Assembly: GCA_947623205.1 (NCBI GenBank)
Contig: CANQGM010000008.1
Location: 1 to 64,000 of the forward strand
Length of the DNA stretch: 64,000 bases
Source of the DNA: an uncultured Clostridia bacterium
GTDB lineage: Bacteria; Bacillota; Clostridia; Oscillospirales; Acutalibacteraceae
Direction of reading: 5' to 3'
Below are positions 1 through 7,185 of the stretch, piece by piece. A program made the translations under genes and the position numbers. The notes under the pieces were generated by a model. It worked only from the letters and a program-made list of their open reading frames with translations, was not told the DNA's origin and did no database searches. Numbering within the stretch: position 1 is the stretch's first letter; every line of letters starts with the position of its first letter.

Positions 1-194
1 AACTGTAAATGGTCAAAAAAATGGTAAAACTGCTGCAAAATCCCCATGAATACTGGGTTTTCACAACAGTTTTCTTTTATTTATATACTATAAGAAGAGA
101 CTTATTCCTTTTCTTATTTTATCATGTGTATTTTTATATCTTTTTATTCATTTTAACCTACTCTTCTTGAAAAGTCAAGAGATATAATACTATT
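1..194. other. Non-coding left edge, nothing recognised
   Basis: AT-rich stretch between the window edge and the terminator of the wall-hydrolase gene. I see no ORF with a ribosome binding site and no convincing promoter or RNA gene. Confidence 0.5.
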
Positions 195-240
195 AAAGGG
201 GAGTGTTAATTCCGCTCAACACGGACTAACACTCCCCTTT
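195..240 (-). terminator. Intrinsic terminator of the SleB-like gene
   Basis: A 14-bp perfect stem (AAAGGGGAGTGTTA pairing with its complement) encloses an 18-nt loop. It lies 15 bp past the stop of the leftward hydrolase gene. The stem's own A/T ends supply a short U-rich tail in the leftward direction. Confidence 0.8.
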
Positions 241-255
241 ATTATAACTAAAAAA

Positions 256-1056
256 TTAATAACCCCAGCGGTCAAAAAATCTTACATCCTCATATGTCAG
301 AATGTAATTTTGACTCTCGTGGAAAGTGCTCTGTACCAAATTAGGATTATACATATACATTATTCTGTGCTGAACGGCGTCGTGATTCTGATCAAAAATA
401 TATGTGACCGCCTGCTTGCAGGCGTCATTTGCGGGAATGTCGGTGCTGCCTGTGTAATGACATCCTTCAATAATGGACTCAACACTTGTATATCCGTCAA
501 AGCATATTGCGTTTTTGACCGCCTGCGCAATTAAAGAAGCGCCTACAAAGCCGCCCGAGCCAAACTCGCCCATGCAAAGCCTTTCAAGCAAATCTCTGTC
601 ATAATCAGACAGCGTTACCTGACCGCATTCATAGGTTGTGTCAGGATTATCAATTGCAACAAGATATCCTGCGTTCCACTGCGCGTTATAGTCAGCCGGA
701 ACTTCCGCGGGAATTGCTGTTGCAAACACAACAGTCGGTTCTTCCGCGGCAGAGGCTTTTGTTTTTTTTGTTGCTTTTGTTGCCTCCGTTGCATTGGTTT
801 TTTTCCTGCTTTTACTTTTTCCTGTAGGCTTTTGCGTTGTGTCTTCCGTTGGTTCAACAGTTGTCTGCAATGTTGATTCCTGCATTGTTTCATCGGCAAA
901 TTTCGGATTCACCCTTGAAACCATAGCCGCTTCCACCGACTCACCGGCACTTATTATACTGCCTGCAAAAACAGTATGAACAGTTATTAATACAGAAATC
1001 AACACGAGCACAATTGATAAAACTGTGTTAATTTTTTTATTAAAAAAATTTTTCAT
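256..1056 (-). CDS. Secreted SleB/CwlJ-like cell-wall hydrolase
   Basis: A 266-residue protein with an N-terminal signal peptide or anchor (about residues 11-31, hydrophobic, ending near VFAGS). A Thr/Lys/Ala-rich low-complexity linker covers about residues 55-115. The C-terminal ~130-residue domain resembles the SleB/CwlJ family (Hydrolase_2), known for lytic transglycosylase or amidase activity on peptidoglycan; the probable catalytic Glu is in MGEFGSGG, followed by the usual AQAVKN helix. The start is fixed by AGGCGG about 6 nt ahead of the ATG. The gene is monocistronic with its own terminator. It probably acts outside the membrane on the wall. Whether it serves germination or vegetative remodelling cannot be read from the sequence. 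Confidence 0.75.
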   Translation of the reverse strand: MKNFFNKKINTVLSIVLVLISVLITVHTVFAGSIISAGESVEAAMVSRVNPKFADETMQESTLQTTVEPTEDTTQKPTGKSKSRKKTNATEATKATKKTKASAAEEPTVVFATAIPAEVPADYNAQWNAGYLVAIDNPDTTYECGQVTLSDYDRDLLERLCMGEFGSGGFVGASLIAQAVKNAICFDGYTSVESIIEGCHYTGSTDIPANDACKQAVTYIFDQNHDAVQHRIMYMYNPNLVQSTFHESQNYILTYEDVRFFDRWGY

Positions 1057-1286
1057 GTTATTCCGCCTTTAAATTTTAAAATATCCTATCTGCATTTGCA
1101 TTCGTCTATCACCATAAAAATTTCAAGTATTCACATTATATCATACATTGCTTTTTTAATCAACTTGCATTTTATGATGATTATATGCATACTATCATAA
1201 TAATATTTAACATTCAAGAAAAATCCCGTTGTTTTTGTCGAAACAAAAGCCGCTGCATAAACAGCGGCTTTTGTTGAACTTTTATA

Positions 1287-2132
1287 TCATTCTCTTTTTC
1301 TGTATTTTGACGGTGTATCTTTATAATACATTTTGAATGTTCTGTTAAAGTTTGATATGTTATGAAATCCTGACATTTTTGCAATATCAGCAATCGGAAT
1401 TTCAGTTGTTGCAAGCAGCGACGCCGCGCGTGTAACACGAAGCTCATTAATATAAGCGATAAATGTTGAATTCATTATATCTTTAAATAGGTGCGAAATA
1501 TAGTATCGACTGAATCCGGTGGTTTGTGAAATTGAGGAAAGCGTTATACCTCCGCAGTAATTATCATTTATATACTCTGTTATTTCGCGCATAGCGTAAT
1601 ATTTTTTTCCCTTTGTTTTAACATCATAAATTTTAATAAGTCCGGACGAAAGCAAAAAGTAAAAAAACTCATACATCTTACTGTGGACAAGCAGCTCAAA
1701 AAATTCTTGCTTTTCAAGCTCGGCTTTATAAATTGTTTCAAAAGCAGAAAGTATTTTGTTATAAACCAAATCACCCGGCGATAATTTTACAAATTCAGTA
1801 CAGTTTCCCATCATAAGTCCCATAATAAAACTTTTGGGAAGAACCTCAGCGGTAATCTCTGCCGAACTGTTAAGATTAAAAAACACAGCCTTGACTTTCG
1901 CTTCAAAATCATTGTCGATTTTGTATTTTTGATTTGGCGCAATAAAAAAAATATCTCCCTGTATCAATCTATGTGTGCCCGTATCAGTCCACACCGTTAT
2001 TGAACCCTTTTTTAACATTGCAAAAACAATTTCTTTATGTTTTCTAATCATGTCGTTAATAACCATTTCTCCGCAAGTCACCCTGAATTCAGTATTTGAG
2101 GATGATCTTACGCTTAAAAAATCAGTTTCCAT
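1287..2132 (-). CDS. AraC-family transcriptional regulator
   Basis: A 281-residue regulator. The N-terminal half is a cupin-like sensor (beta-rich, with the motif GDIFFIAPNQKYKI near residue 60). The C-terminal ~100 residues contain the two helix-turn-helices of the AraC/XylS family, including GFSRYYISHLFKD and the signature ending in MSGFHNISNFNRTFKMYYKDTPSKYRK. The ATG follows GGTGAT at a workable distance, and a consensus promoter lies just upstream. Such proteins usually bind a sugar or another small ligand and activate a neighbouring operon, but no obvious target sits beside it, so the ligand is unknown. Confidence 0.88.
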   Translation of the reverse strand: METDFLSVRSSSNTEFRVTCGEMVINDMIRKHKEIVFAMLKKGSITVWTDTGTHRLIQGDIFFIAPNQKYKIDNDFEAKVKAVFFNLNSSAEITAEVLPKSFIMGLMMGNCTEFVKLSPGDLVYNKILSAFETIYKAELEKQEFFELLVHSKMYEFFYFLLSSGLIKIYDVKTKGKKYYAMREITEYINDNYCGGITLSSISQTTGFSRYYISHLFKDIMNSTFIAYINELRVTRAASLLATTEIPIADIAKMSGFHNISNFNRTFKMYYKDTPSKYRKRE

Positions 2133-2459
2133 AATTTATCACCATAAAAATACAAAACAAATTTGTTATAATATATAACAATAATACTGTTTTTGCATTT
2201 TTTTGTCAACTAAAATAATAATTTTTCAAAAAAAATATTATTTAAAGAAACAGCAATATAACAAAATAATAATAACAAGATAACAAATATATCCATATAA
2301 CCAACAATGTAATCGACTAAAAATTACTATTATTTTGTTTTAAATTATCATATTTTTATAAATTGTTTGTATGTTTCAAATGGCAATATTTTATATGACT
2401 AACAAAATATTTCATCTTTTTAAACTGTAATTTTGCTAATGTCCTTTTTGAGACCTCCA
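2133..2459. other. AT-rich intergenic region
   Basis: A 327-bp gap between two leftward genes, extremely A/T rich with short ATAACA/AATAATA repeats. Apart from the araC-type promoter at 2181-2209 I see no gene, and no clear hairpin terminator for the upstream WYL gene. Confidence 0.5.
2181..2209 (-). promoter_or_regulatory. Sigma-A-type promoter of the AraC-type gene
   Basis: Reading leftward: TTGACA, a 17-nt spacer, then TATTAT. The predicted start is about 40 nt ahead of the ATG at 2132. Confidence 0.75.
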
Positions 2460-3461
2460 TTATAAATATGTTTTCACTGTTTCATTAAGTCTTAACCAAA
2501 ATTCATTTACAGCGCGCTGCGGCGAAAGGATTTTAACTTTATTTCCAAGACCGAACAACCATGCATAAAACTGGGGGCTAAGCATTACATCAACAGTCAC
2601 GCAAAATGTAGTGTCGGTTTCTTTTGTTATAAACACATCATAACCGAATCGGTCAACAATCACTCCTATAAGGCTATTGTCAACAGAAAGTTTAACTTTT
2701 GTCTCACTGCCGCCAAACATGGAAAATACTCTCTTTGTATAACCTGCTATGTCAAAATTATCAAACTCCGCCCGCCCGTCACATTTATCACATGTAATTT
2801 CAATTGAACCCATTTTGTCTACTCTGTAATGCTTGAGCATTTTTGCTTCTTTGTCGTATGCAATCATATAATAATTTTCGTCATTCCAGCAAAGCGCCCA
2901 CGGAGAAACTCTGTAAATTCCGTCTTTACGTTGTTTTTTTATAATTTTTTCTTTCGAACCGAAATTTACTTCTAATTTATAATATTTAAATGTTATTTGC
3001 TTTTCGGCTGAGATAGCGTTGTGAATCGTATCTACGTTATAATATATTTTTTCATTTAATGTCTTTACCCTGTTGGCAACATAAACCTGCCTTTGCAGCT
3101 GCTTTCCTTCATTTATGCTTACAAGCCCCTCAAGTTTTTTAATTAATGACAGGCTTTTTTTTTGCGTAATAAACTTTGAGCTTTGAATTGCGTCAACAAG
3201 CAGTTTAAGCTCAGGAATTTCAAAGTCACGATGTCCTACATAGTAACGAACGGTCGTCGATTTTGTACGGCATATATCAACTCCGTATTCCTCAAGTATT
3301 TGAAGGTCATCATAAAGGCTTTTTCGTTCAGCGCTTATGCCGTATGCTTTAAGCTCCGCTATTATTTCATTTACCGTAAGCCCGTGTTCTTCATCTGTTT
3401 TTTCAAGCATTATCTTTCTAAGATAAAGAAGTTTTTGCTTTTGCATTGTTCTGCGTGCCAT
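2460..3461 (-). CDS. HTH/WYL-domain transcriptional regulator
   Basis: A 333-residue protein of the YafY/DeoR-like WYL family. The N-terminal ~70 residues form a winged helix with ELKAYGISAERKSLYDDLQILEEYG. The middle carries the WYL-type sensor with ITFKYYKLE and the signature RVSPWALCWNDENYYMIAYD, and a C-terminal extension (WCX) follows. WYL domains are known to bind ligands or nucleic acid and control stress, DNA-damage or defence genes. The start is supported by GGAGGAATATTA ahead of ATG. It lies 17 bp downstream of the AEC transporter gene on the same strand, so the two are probably co-transcribed. Confidence 0.85.
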   Translation of the reverse strand: MARRTMQKQKLLYLRKIMLEKTDEEHGLTVNEIIAELKAYGISAERKSLYDDLQILEEYGVDICRTKSTTVRYYVGHRDFEIPELKLLVDAIQSSKFITQKKSLSLIKKLEGLVSINEGKQLQRQVYVANRVKTLNEKIYYNVDTIHNAISAEKQITFKYYKLEVNFGSKEKIIKKQRKDGIYRVSPWALCWNDENYYMIAYDKEAKMLKHYRVDKMGSIEITCDKCDGRAEFDNFDIAGYTKRVFSMFGGSETKVKLSVDNSLIGVIVDRFGYDVFITKETDTTFCVTVDVMLSPQFYAWLFGLGNKVKILSPQRAVNEFWLRLNETVKTYL

Positions 3462-3478
3462 TAATATTCCTCCAAAAA

Positions 3479-4405
3479 TCAGCTTATCGTCTGTGCCAAA
3501 GCCACAACAAGCGGCATTGTAATAATTGAAACAAGTGTTGTTGCCGCAACAACACTTACCGAAAGTTCAATATCCCTGTTATATTTTGCTGCAAACATTG
3601 TGGTTGTAGCTGCTGTCGGAGCTGAACCTGCTATTATGCAGGTCACAAGAATTGTATCATCAACCTTAAAAAGCGTCATAATAAATGCGGCAGCAACAGG
3701 AATAACAACAAGCCTAATACCCATTGAAATATATGCTTGAACATCAGTAAACGCTTTTTTTAGGTTTGCCTGCGAAAGATAAAATCCTATTATCAACATG
3801 GGGAGCGGTGTGTTGAGCGCTGCAAGATAATCAATAGGCTGACTTATTATGTAAGGCAGATCTATTCTTAATACAAACAAAATAATTGCAACGACCACAC
3901 CTGCAATACCCGGATTAAATACAAGTTTTTTTAATGACAGTTGCTTTTTGTCGCCGCTCATTGATAAAAGACCGTACGTCCATATTATAATATTGAAAAC
4001 GGCTACAAAAATTGAACCATAAAACCATCCGTCGTCACCCAATATTGCTTTTTGAAGCGGCAGTGACATAAATCCGCAGTTAGAAAAGACCGTTGCAAAA
4101 CGCAAAACCTTATTTCTGCTTTCATTTTTGTCATGAAAAATAAATGCTGACAAAGCTATTGAGCCTGCCATTATAAGCGCCGCGCAAAGCGCCGTAATAG
4201 CTATATTGCCAAGTAACTCTGCCGTAAACTTTCTTTGAAAAGCCGACAGCATTACACACGGCGTTACAACATATAATACAATGTCTGTAAGGTGATGTGC
4301 TGAATCATCTGTGATTATCCCTCTTTTGCCGCAGATGAAACCTATAAATATCATAATAAAAAGAATAAGCACCTGCTGCGCTATCATCAAAAAATTTTCT
4401 AACAA
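3479..4405 (-). CDS. AEC (auxin efflux carrier) family transporter
   Basis: A 308-residue integral membrane protein with about ten hydrophobic segments in two halves, typical of the AEC family (malonate, malate or other organic-anion permeases in bacteria). Family-like motifs include IVLYVVTPCVMLSAF near residue 45, FSNCGFMSLPL near residue 110 and the pore segment AGSAPTAATTTMFA in the C-terminal half. The start is a TTG preceded by GGAAGG at 8 nt. It is probably the first gene of a two-gene unit with the WYL regulator. The substrate cannot be told from sequence alone. Confidence 0.82.
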   Translation of the reverse strand: MLENFLMIAQQVLILFIMIFIGFICGKRGIITDDSAHHLTDIVLYVVTPCVMLSAFQRKFTAELLGNIAITALCAALIMAGSIALSAFIFHDKNESRNKVLRFATVFSNCGFMSLPLQKAILGDDGWFYGSIFVAVFNIIIWTYGLLSMSGDKKQLSLKKLVFNPGIAGVVVAIILFVLRIDLPYIISQPIDYLAALNTPLPMLIIGFYLSQANLKKAFTDVQAYISMGIRLVVIPVAAAFIMTLFKVDDTILVTCIIAGSAPTAATTTMFAAKYNRDIELSVSVVAATTLVSIITMPLVVALAQTIS

Positions 4406-4615
4406 AATAATACCTTCCGTCCAATCGCTTATTTGCCATAGATTTTACCACAATAGCTTTCATTTTTCAATTTGTGTGTAAAATTAAATGTCAAATTTCG
4501 ACAGTGCAAAACGACATTTTGCATAAAATTATGTTGGTAAAATAGTGCAACTTCACCAATCAAAAAATATTAAAAATACAAATATGTGCTAACCGACGAA
4601 AATAAATACCATTTA

Positions 4616-4644
4616 TTGACTTTTATTTTTTAAAAATGTATAAT
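4616..4644 (+). promoter_or_regulatory. Promoter of the DUF6465 gene
   Basis: TTGACT, a 17-nt spacer, TATAAT, read rightward. The predicted start is about 60 nt ahead of the ATG. It sits in the 303-bp divergent gap between the AEC gene and DUF6465, which otherwise shows only AT-rich sequence. Confidence 0.8.
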
Positions 4645-4708
4645 AAAATCGTTGAAAATATATTAATAAATGCAAATTCTTATCAATATTTGAAAGAGGG
4701 AATTATTA

Positions 4709-5056
4709 ATGGCAACAACAAAAAAAACAACTGCTGAAAAAGAAACAACCGCCGTAAAAAAAGAAGCGGCTTCCGCTAAAAAATCTTCTGCAAAAAAAAC
4801 AGTTCCTAAAAAAGTTGCTCCAAAAAAGCCCGCTGCTGTTAAAGCTGCTTTAAATGCAGAGGCTGTTGATACAAAAATCAACTTTTTTGTAGAATATGGT
4901 GGTGTGCAGGTTTCTGTTGACGAAGTTGTAAACAACATTAAAACTACTCTTGGAAGAGACGCAAAGGAAATTTCCGTTTATCTTAAGCCCGAAGAAAGCA
5001 AGGCATACTTTGTTGCTGACGGCAAAGAATTGGATATGGACGTATTTTTCTGCTGA
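4709..5056 (+). CDS. DUF6465 family protein with lysine/alanine-rich tail
   Basis: A 115-residue protein. The first ~48 residues are a Lys/Ala/Thr-rich disordered tail with histone-H1-like KKTVPKKVAPKKP composition. The remaining ~65 residues match the small domain of unknown function DUF6465, which is common in Clostridia (KINFFVEYGGVQVSVDEVV...YLKPEESKAYFVADGKE). The basic tail suggests nucleic-acid contact, which is inference only. The ATG follows GAAAGAGGG. The gene has its own consensus promoter and terminator, so it is monocistronic. Confidence 0.75.
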   Translation: MATTKKTTAEKETTAVKKEAASAKKSSAKKTVPKKVAPKKPAAVKAALNAEAVDTKINFFVEYGGVQVSVDEVVNNIKTTLGRDAKEISVYLKPEESKAYFVADGKELDMDVFFC

Positions 5057-5113
5057 TAACATATTTTTAAAGCTTCAGATATTTAAGCCGGCAAAAACGA
5101 ATAATATAAAAAT

Positions 5114-5149
5114 AACCTCCTATAGAAAATAAAGCTATAGGAGGTTTTG
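5114..5149 (+). terminator. Intrinsic terminator of the DUF6465 gene
   Basis: A 12-bp perfect stem AACCTCCTATAG with a 9-nt loop, followed by a short T-tract. It lies 58 bp past the DUF6465 stop. Confidence 0.85.
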
Positions 5150-5333
5150 CTGCAATATGATAATATAAAACATACAGAAATATTAAAAAAGTCTTAATAA
5201 TTGATTGCATTAGTATCTACTCAGAGAAATTGCTAAAATAATTTAATATATAGCTGCTTCGTATCCTTGCTTTTAAAACATACCTGTTAAAATGATTTTG
5301 CAATTTATATTCATTGCATCTGTATTAAAAATA

Positions 5334-5355
5334 AAAGACCGCATTTGCGGTCTTT
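5334..5355 (-). terminator. Original terminator of tRNA-Thr, now at the far end of the element
   Basis: A 9-bp stem AAAGACCGC with a 4-nt loop. Read leftward it is followed by TTTTATTTTT. It abuts the 3' CCA of the duplicated tRNA end (5358). Before insertion it would have followed the tRNA-Thr gene directly; the intact tRNA is now 8.7 kb away. Confidence 0.75.
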
Positions 5356-5357
5356 AG

Positions 5358-5402
5358 TGGAGCTGATAACGGGATTCGAACCCGTGACCTCGTCCTTACC
5401 AA
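5358..5402. repeat. Left attachment-site repeat (tRNA-Thr 3' fragment)
   Basis: 45 bp identical to 14038-14082: the CCA end, acceptor strand, T-arm and 3' half of the anticodon arm of tRNA-Thr. The identity breaks right after the anticodon region, so this is not a complete tRNA but the duplicated att core. Confidence 0.92.
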
Positions 5403-5729
5403 ACGGTTTTTTAACTTTTTGTATTTTTTTGTAATTCATAATAAACGGCTTGTTTATGCGGTATTTCGCTCAATTGCTTTTGGTAATTCAAAGTAATTCT
5501 TTGCTGTTTACGGTAGAAATAAACGTCAAATAAACAGCAAATAAACGACAATTATTCTGTCATTTCTGTCACCCTAAAAATCAGTCCCTAAAAAAGGAAA
5601 AAATATCGGGAGATTTGGGAGCACCTAAAAATAAGTATCCTCCCATTTCTCACACCCTAAAAAGGAGGAAGTATAGCAATATTTGCACCCGTTAGAATGG
5701 TTTCCGCTCTATCCTGTTGGCTTCGCTCA
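5403..5729. other. Left end of the element: integrase arm sites and CCCTAAAAA motifs
   Basis: A non-coding 327 bp. It contains three tandem 11-bp AAATAAACRNC repeats (5517-5549), with related inverted copies near 5440-5460 and 5503-5510. There are CCCTAAAAA motifs at 5572, 5586 and 5655, with an ACCTAAAAA variant at 5623. An imperfect hairpin near 5609-5652 pairs GAGATTTGGGAG with CTCCCATTTCTC. Confidence 0.6.
5517..5549 (+). repeat. Candidate integrase arm-type binding sites, left end
   Basis: Three back-to-back 11-bp copies: AAATAAACGTC, AAATAAACAGC, AAATAAACGAC. The same motif occurs twice in tandem near the other end of the element (13934-13955). That is the pattern expected of arm sites bound by the N-terminal domain of Tn916/lambda-type integrases. 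Confidence 0.6.
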
Positions 5730-6056
5730 TTAGTTACCCCCATATTTTTTAAATAAAATCATAGCCGTTATTACGGATGCAAATATATTAGCTTCATTTT
5801 CTCTATCCTGCGGCGCAATAGTAGTGTTAGTTCTTGAATGCCCTAATAAATGATGTGCTGCTTCGTGAGCAACAATAAATCTCTTTTCCCATATTGAAGC
5901 GGCTGTATCATACAAAATATATTTTTTATTATCATATTCTAATGCCAATCCGCATCCTGAGGTGTTTGAATTTCCCAGTAGCCTTTCTCCGAGTTCGGGT
6001 GTAAAATTTATAAGTTCTATATTTTCATTTTTGCAGATGTCGGATAATAATCCCAT
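5730..6056 (-). CDS. ImmA/IrrE-type metallopeptidase
   Basis: A 108-residue protein with the zinc-protease motif HEAAH at residues 64-68 (VAHEAAHHLLGH) and a downstream acidic ligand candidate in ENEAN (about 86-90). This matches the ImmA/IrrE (COG2856) family, which is known to cleave XRE-type repressors of mobile elements. It is shorter than stand-alone ImmA proteins (roughly 150-170 residues). AAAGGAG precedes the ATG at a good distance. Unusually, it is not beside the XRE repressor but about 5.5 kb away at the other end of the element. The repressor at 11622-12590 is the obvious candidate target, by inference. Confidence 0.75.
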   Translation of the reverse strand: MGLLSDICKNENIELINFTPELGERLLGNSNTSGCGLALEYDNKKYILYDTAASIWEKRFIVAHEAAHHLLGHSRTNTTIAPQDRENEANIFASVITAMILFKKYGGN

Positions 6057-6114
6057 TGTTAATTACTCCTTTATAATAATTCTACTTGCATTTTCGGCGC
6101 AGATAGGTTATAAT

Positions 6115-6336
6115 TTACTTATCCGCTCTAATAGGTGTGGTTTGCTCTTGCATTTGCTTTGGTCGGCTACTGCAAGAGCTTTTTTCTTTAAATAAAATAT
6201 GCTCTAAATCGGCTTGTGTTGCTTTTAATTCTTCTATGGTGTCCTCGGATATATCACCGTTAATTACGTCCAATACAGCGGCATTGAGCATTAAAAGCGT
6301 TGCCGTTTCAGCGGCATTTAGTATTAACATATACAT
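6115..6336 (-). CDS. Small hypothetical protein of the element
   Basis: A 73-residue protein with no family I recognise. The first half is a hydrophobic/amphipathic Ala/Leu-rich helix (MYMLILNAAETATLLMLNAA), the middle is an acidic helix (ISEDTIEELKATQADLEHIL), and the tail is polar. The start is strongly supported by AAAGGAGGTGAACCA directly ahead of ATG. It lies between HIRAN (29 bp upstream) and ImmA-like (58 bp downstream) on the same strand, so it probably belongs to the same leftward transcript from the promoter at 6831-6859. Confidence 0.6.
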   Translation of the reverse strand: MYMLILNAAETATLLMLNAAVLDVINGDISEDTIEELKATQADLEHILFKEKSSCSSRPKQMQEQTTPIRADK

Positions 6337-6365
6337 TGGTTCACCTCCTTTCGCTTGGTGTGGAT

Positions 6366-6797
6366 TTACACTCTTAATTCAATTTCAAGCCCGTAATTCA
6401 TAAAGGGCTGATACATTCCCCTTATTTCACGGAAACGGCTTGCAATCATCTTGCCGCTGTCAATTAACGGAGCTATGAAAGCCGCCAAAGCCTTTGGAAG
6501 ATAGCCCATAGTATAAGCACCTTTGTTTCTGACCGTTGCTATAACGGCTACTGCGTTGCAATCATAAGCGTTTGTACGGTCACGGTAAAGGCTTATTCTG
6601 ATGTTTTCGGGGCGATAGTGTGTCAAGTGTTCAATAGCCTGTTGGCGTTTACCGTATGTCACGCCAGACACCTTTGTTGATACGCTCTGCATTTTGATAA
6701 GCACCCACGCTTTAACCATTGCATTTGTACGGTTGTAACCCTGTTTTACAAGTCGGTTTGCGATTATCATTACTTTGCTATGTGCTGTACGTTTCAT
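6366..6797 (-). CDS. HIRAN-domain protein
   Basis: A 143-residue protein. About residues 40-130 match the HIRAN fold, with VSGVTYGKRQQAIEHL at its start, then RDRTNAYDCNAVAVIA and GAYTMGYLPKALAAFIAPLI, which are the typical 'N-x-D-x-N-A-V-x-V' and 'G-Y-[LI]-P' elements. HIRAN domains bind 3' ends of single-stranded DNA in HLTF/Rad5 and occur alone in bacteria and phages, where they may recognise damaged or stalled DNA. AAGGGGCG precedes the ATG. It is first in a leftward unit with the 73-residue protein and the ImmA-like peptidase, under a promoter carrying ACCCGATAT operators. Confidence 0.8.
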   Translation of the reverse strand: MKRTAHSKVMIIANRLVKQGYNRTNAMVKAWVLIKMQSVSTKVSGVTYGKRQQAIEHLTHYRPENIRISLYRDRTNAYDCNAVAVIATVRNKGAYTMGYLPKALAAFIAPLIDSGKMIASRFREIRGMYQPFMNYGLEIELRV

Positions 6798-6830
6798 CTG
6801 TAACGCCCCTTTCCTTAACTCTGTGATTAT

Positions 6831-6859
6831 ATTATACTATATCGTACCCGATATTTCAA
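6831..6859 (-). promoter_or_regulatory. Leftward promoter of the HIRAN operon
   Basis: TTGAAA, a 17-nt spacer, TATAAT on the minus strand. The spacer contains one copy of the ATATCGGGTAC motif (see operators 6844-6921), so a bound regulator would block RNA polymerase. Confidence 0.75.
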
Positions 6860-6921
6860 TATGTAATTTTATACAAACTTGTACCCGATATATTGTGCAA
6901 TATGTATATTGACCCCGATAT
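6844..6921. promoter_or_regulatory. Three ACCCGATAT operator-like repeats between divergent promoters
   Basis: GTACCCGATAT at 6844-6854 and 6881-6891, and ACCCCGATAT at 6912-6921. The first lies in the spacer of the leftward HIRAN promoter and the third overlaps the -35 of the rightward promoter at 6909-6937. This arrangement suggests one repressor controls both. The ribbon-helix-helix protein at 7186-7380 or another element regulator could be the binder (inference). Confidence 0.5.
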
Positions 6922-6937
6922 AGAATAGCGATATAAT
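6909..6937 (+). promoter_or_regulatory. Rightward promoter of the small hydrophobic peptide
   Basis: TTGACC, a 17-nt spacer, TATAAT. The predicted start is near 6944, so the transcript would begin TGTAAGGAACAG, the same 5' sequence as the convergent RNA from 7136-7164. Confidence 0.75.
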
Positions 6938-6995
6938 TATAATTGTAAGGAACAGCGGCGGTTGTTTCGGCACCCTAACAAAGGGGGTGTTAATT

Positions 6996-7058
6996 ATGGA
7001 ATATCTGATTTGCTTTGCATTTGTTGTAATGATAATCGTTTTGAACATAAAAAAATAA
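6996..7058 (+). CDS. 20-residue hydrophobic peptide, candidate type I toxin
   Basis: A short ORF beginning MEYLICFAFVV and ending NIKK: a single hydrophobic, membrane-spanning stretch with a basic C-terminus. It has a strong ribosome binding site (AAGGGGGTG, 6 nt ahead of ATG) and a consensus promoter about 60 nt upstream. A convergent promoter and a leftward terminator-like hairpin overlapping the stop codon would produce a short antisense RNA against the 3' end of this message. Size, hydrophobicity and antisense arrangement match type I toxins such as TxpA/BsrG in general form. I recognise no specific family. Toxicity is inference. Confidence 0.55.
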   Translation: MEYLICFAFVVMIIVLNIKK

Positions 7059-7087
7059 CCGCCCTGTGTTCGCACCACAAGGCGGTT
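7057..7087 (-). terminator. Hairpin ending the leftward antisense RNA
   Basis: A stem AACCGCC/GGCGGTT extended by four further pairs after one mismatch, with a 7-nt loop. In the leftward direction it is followed by TTATTTTTTTA, a good U-tract. In the rightward direction it is followed by A-runs, so it should terminate only the leftward RNA. Confidence 0.65.
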
Positions 7088-7130
7088 AAAAAATAAATCG
7101 TCTGCGAAACAGCCAAAACTGTTCCTTACA
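7057..7130 (-). ncRNA. Candidate antisense RNA (antitoxin) of about 75 nt
   Basis: Defined by the promoter at 7136-7164 (predicted start 7129-7130) and the leftward terminator 7057-7087. It would be complementary to the end of the peptide ORF and the region after it. Its first 12 nt match the first 12 nt of the convergent peptide message, because of an inverted repeat at 6944-6955 / 7119-7130. Confidence 0.5.
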
Positions 7131-7135
7131 TCATT

Positions 7136-7164
7136 ATAATACCAAAACAATCATCATTTGTCAA
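7136..7164 (-). promoter_or_regulatory. Convergent promoter of the antisense RNA
   Basis: On the minus strand: TTGACA, a 17-nt spacer, TATTAT, pointing back toward the peptide ORF. It is the stronger-looking of the two convergent promoters (perfect -35). Confidence 0.75.
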
Positions 7165-7185
7165 TAGATTAGGCGGTGAAAAAAT

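Noticed and set aside
5358..5402. Second tRNA-Thr gene
   Set aside because: Only the 3' 45 nt are present; D-arm and 5' acceptor strand are missing, so it is the att duplicate.
6869..7150. A 93-codon minus-strand frame across the convergent-promoter locus
   Set aside because: No ribosome binding site, runs through the terminator hairpin and both promoters, and lies opposite the small peptide gene.
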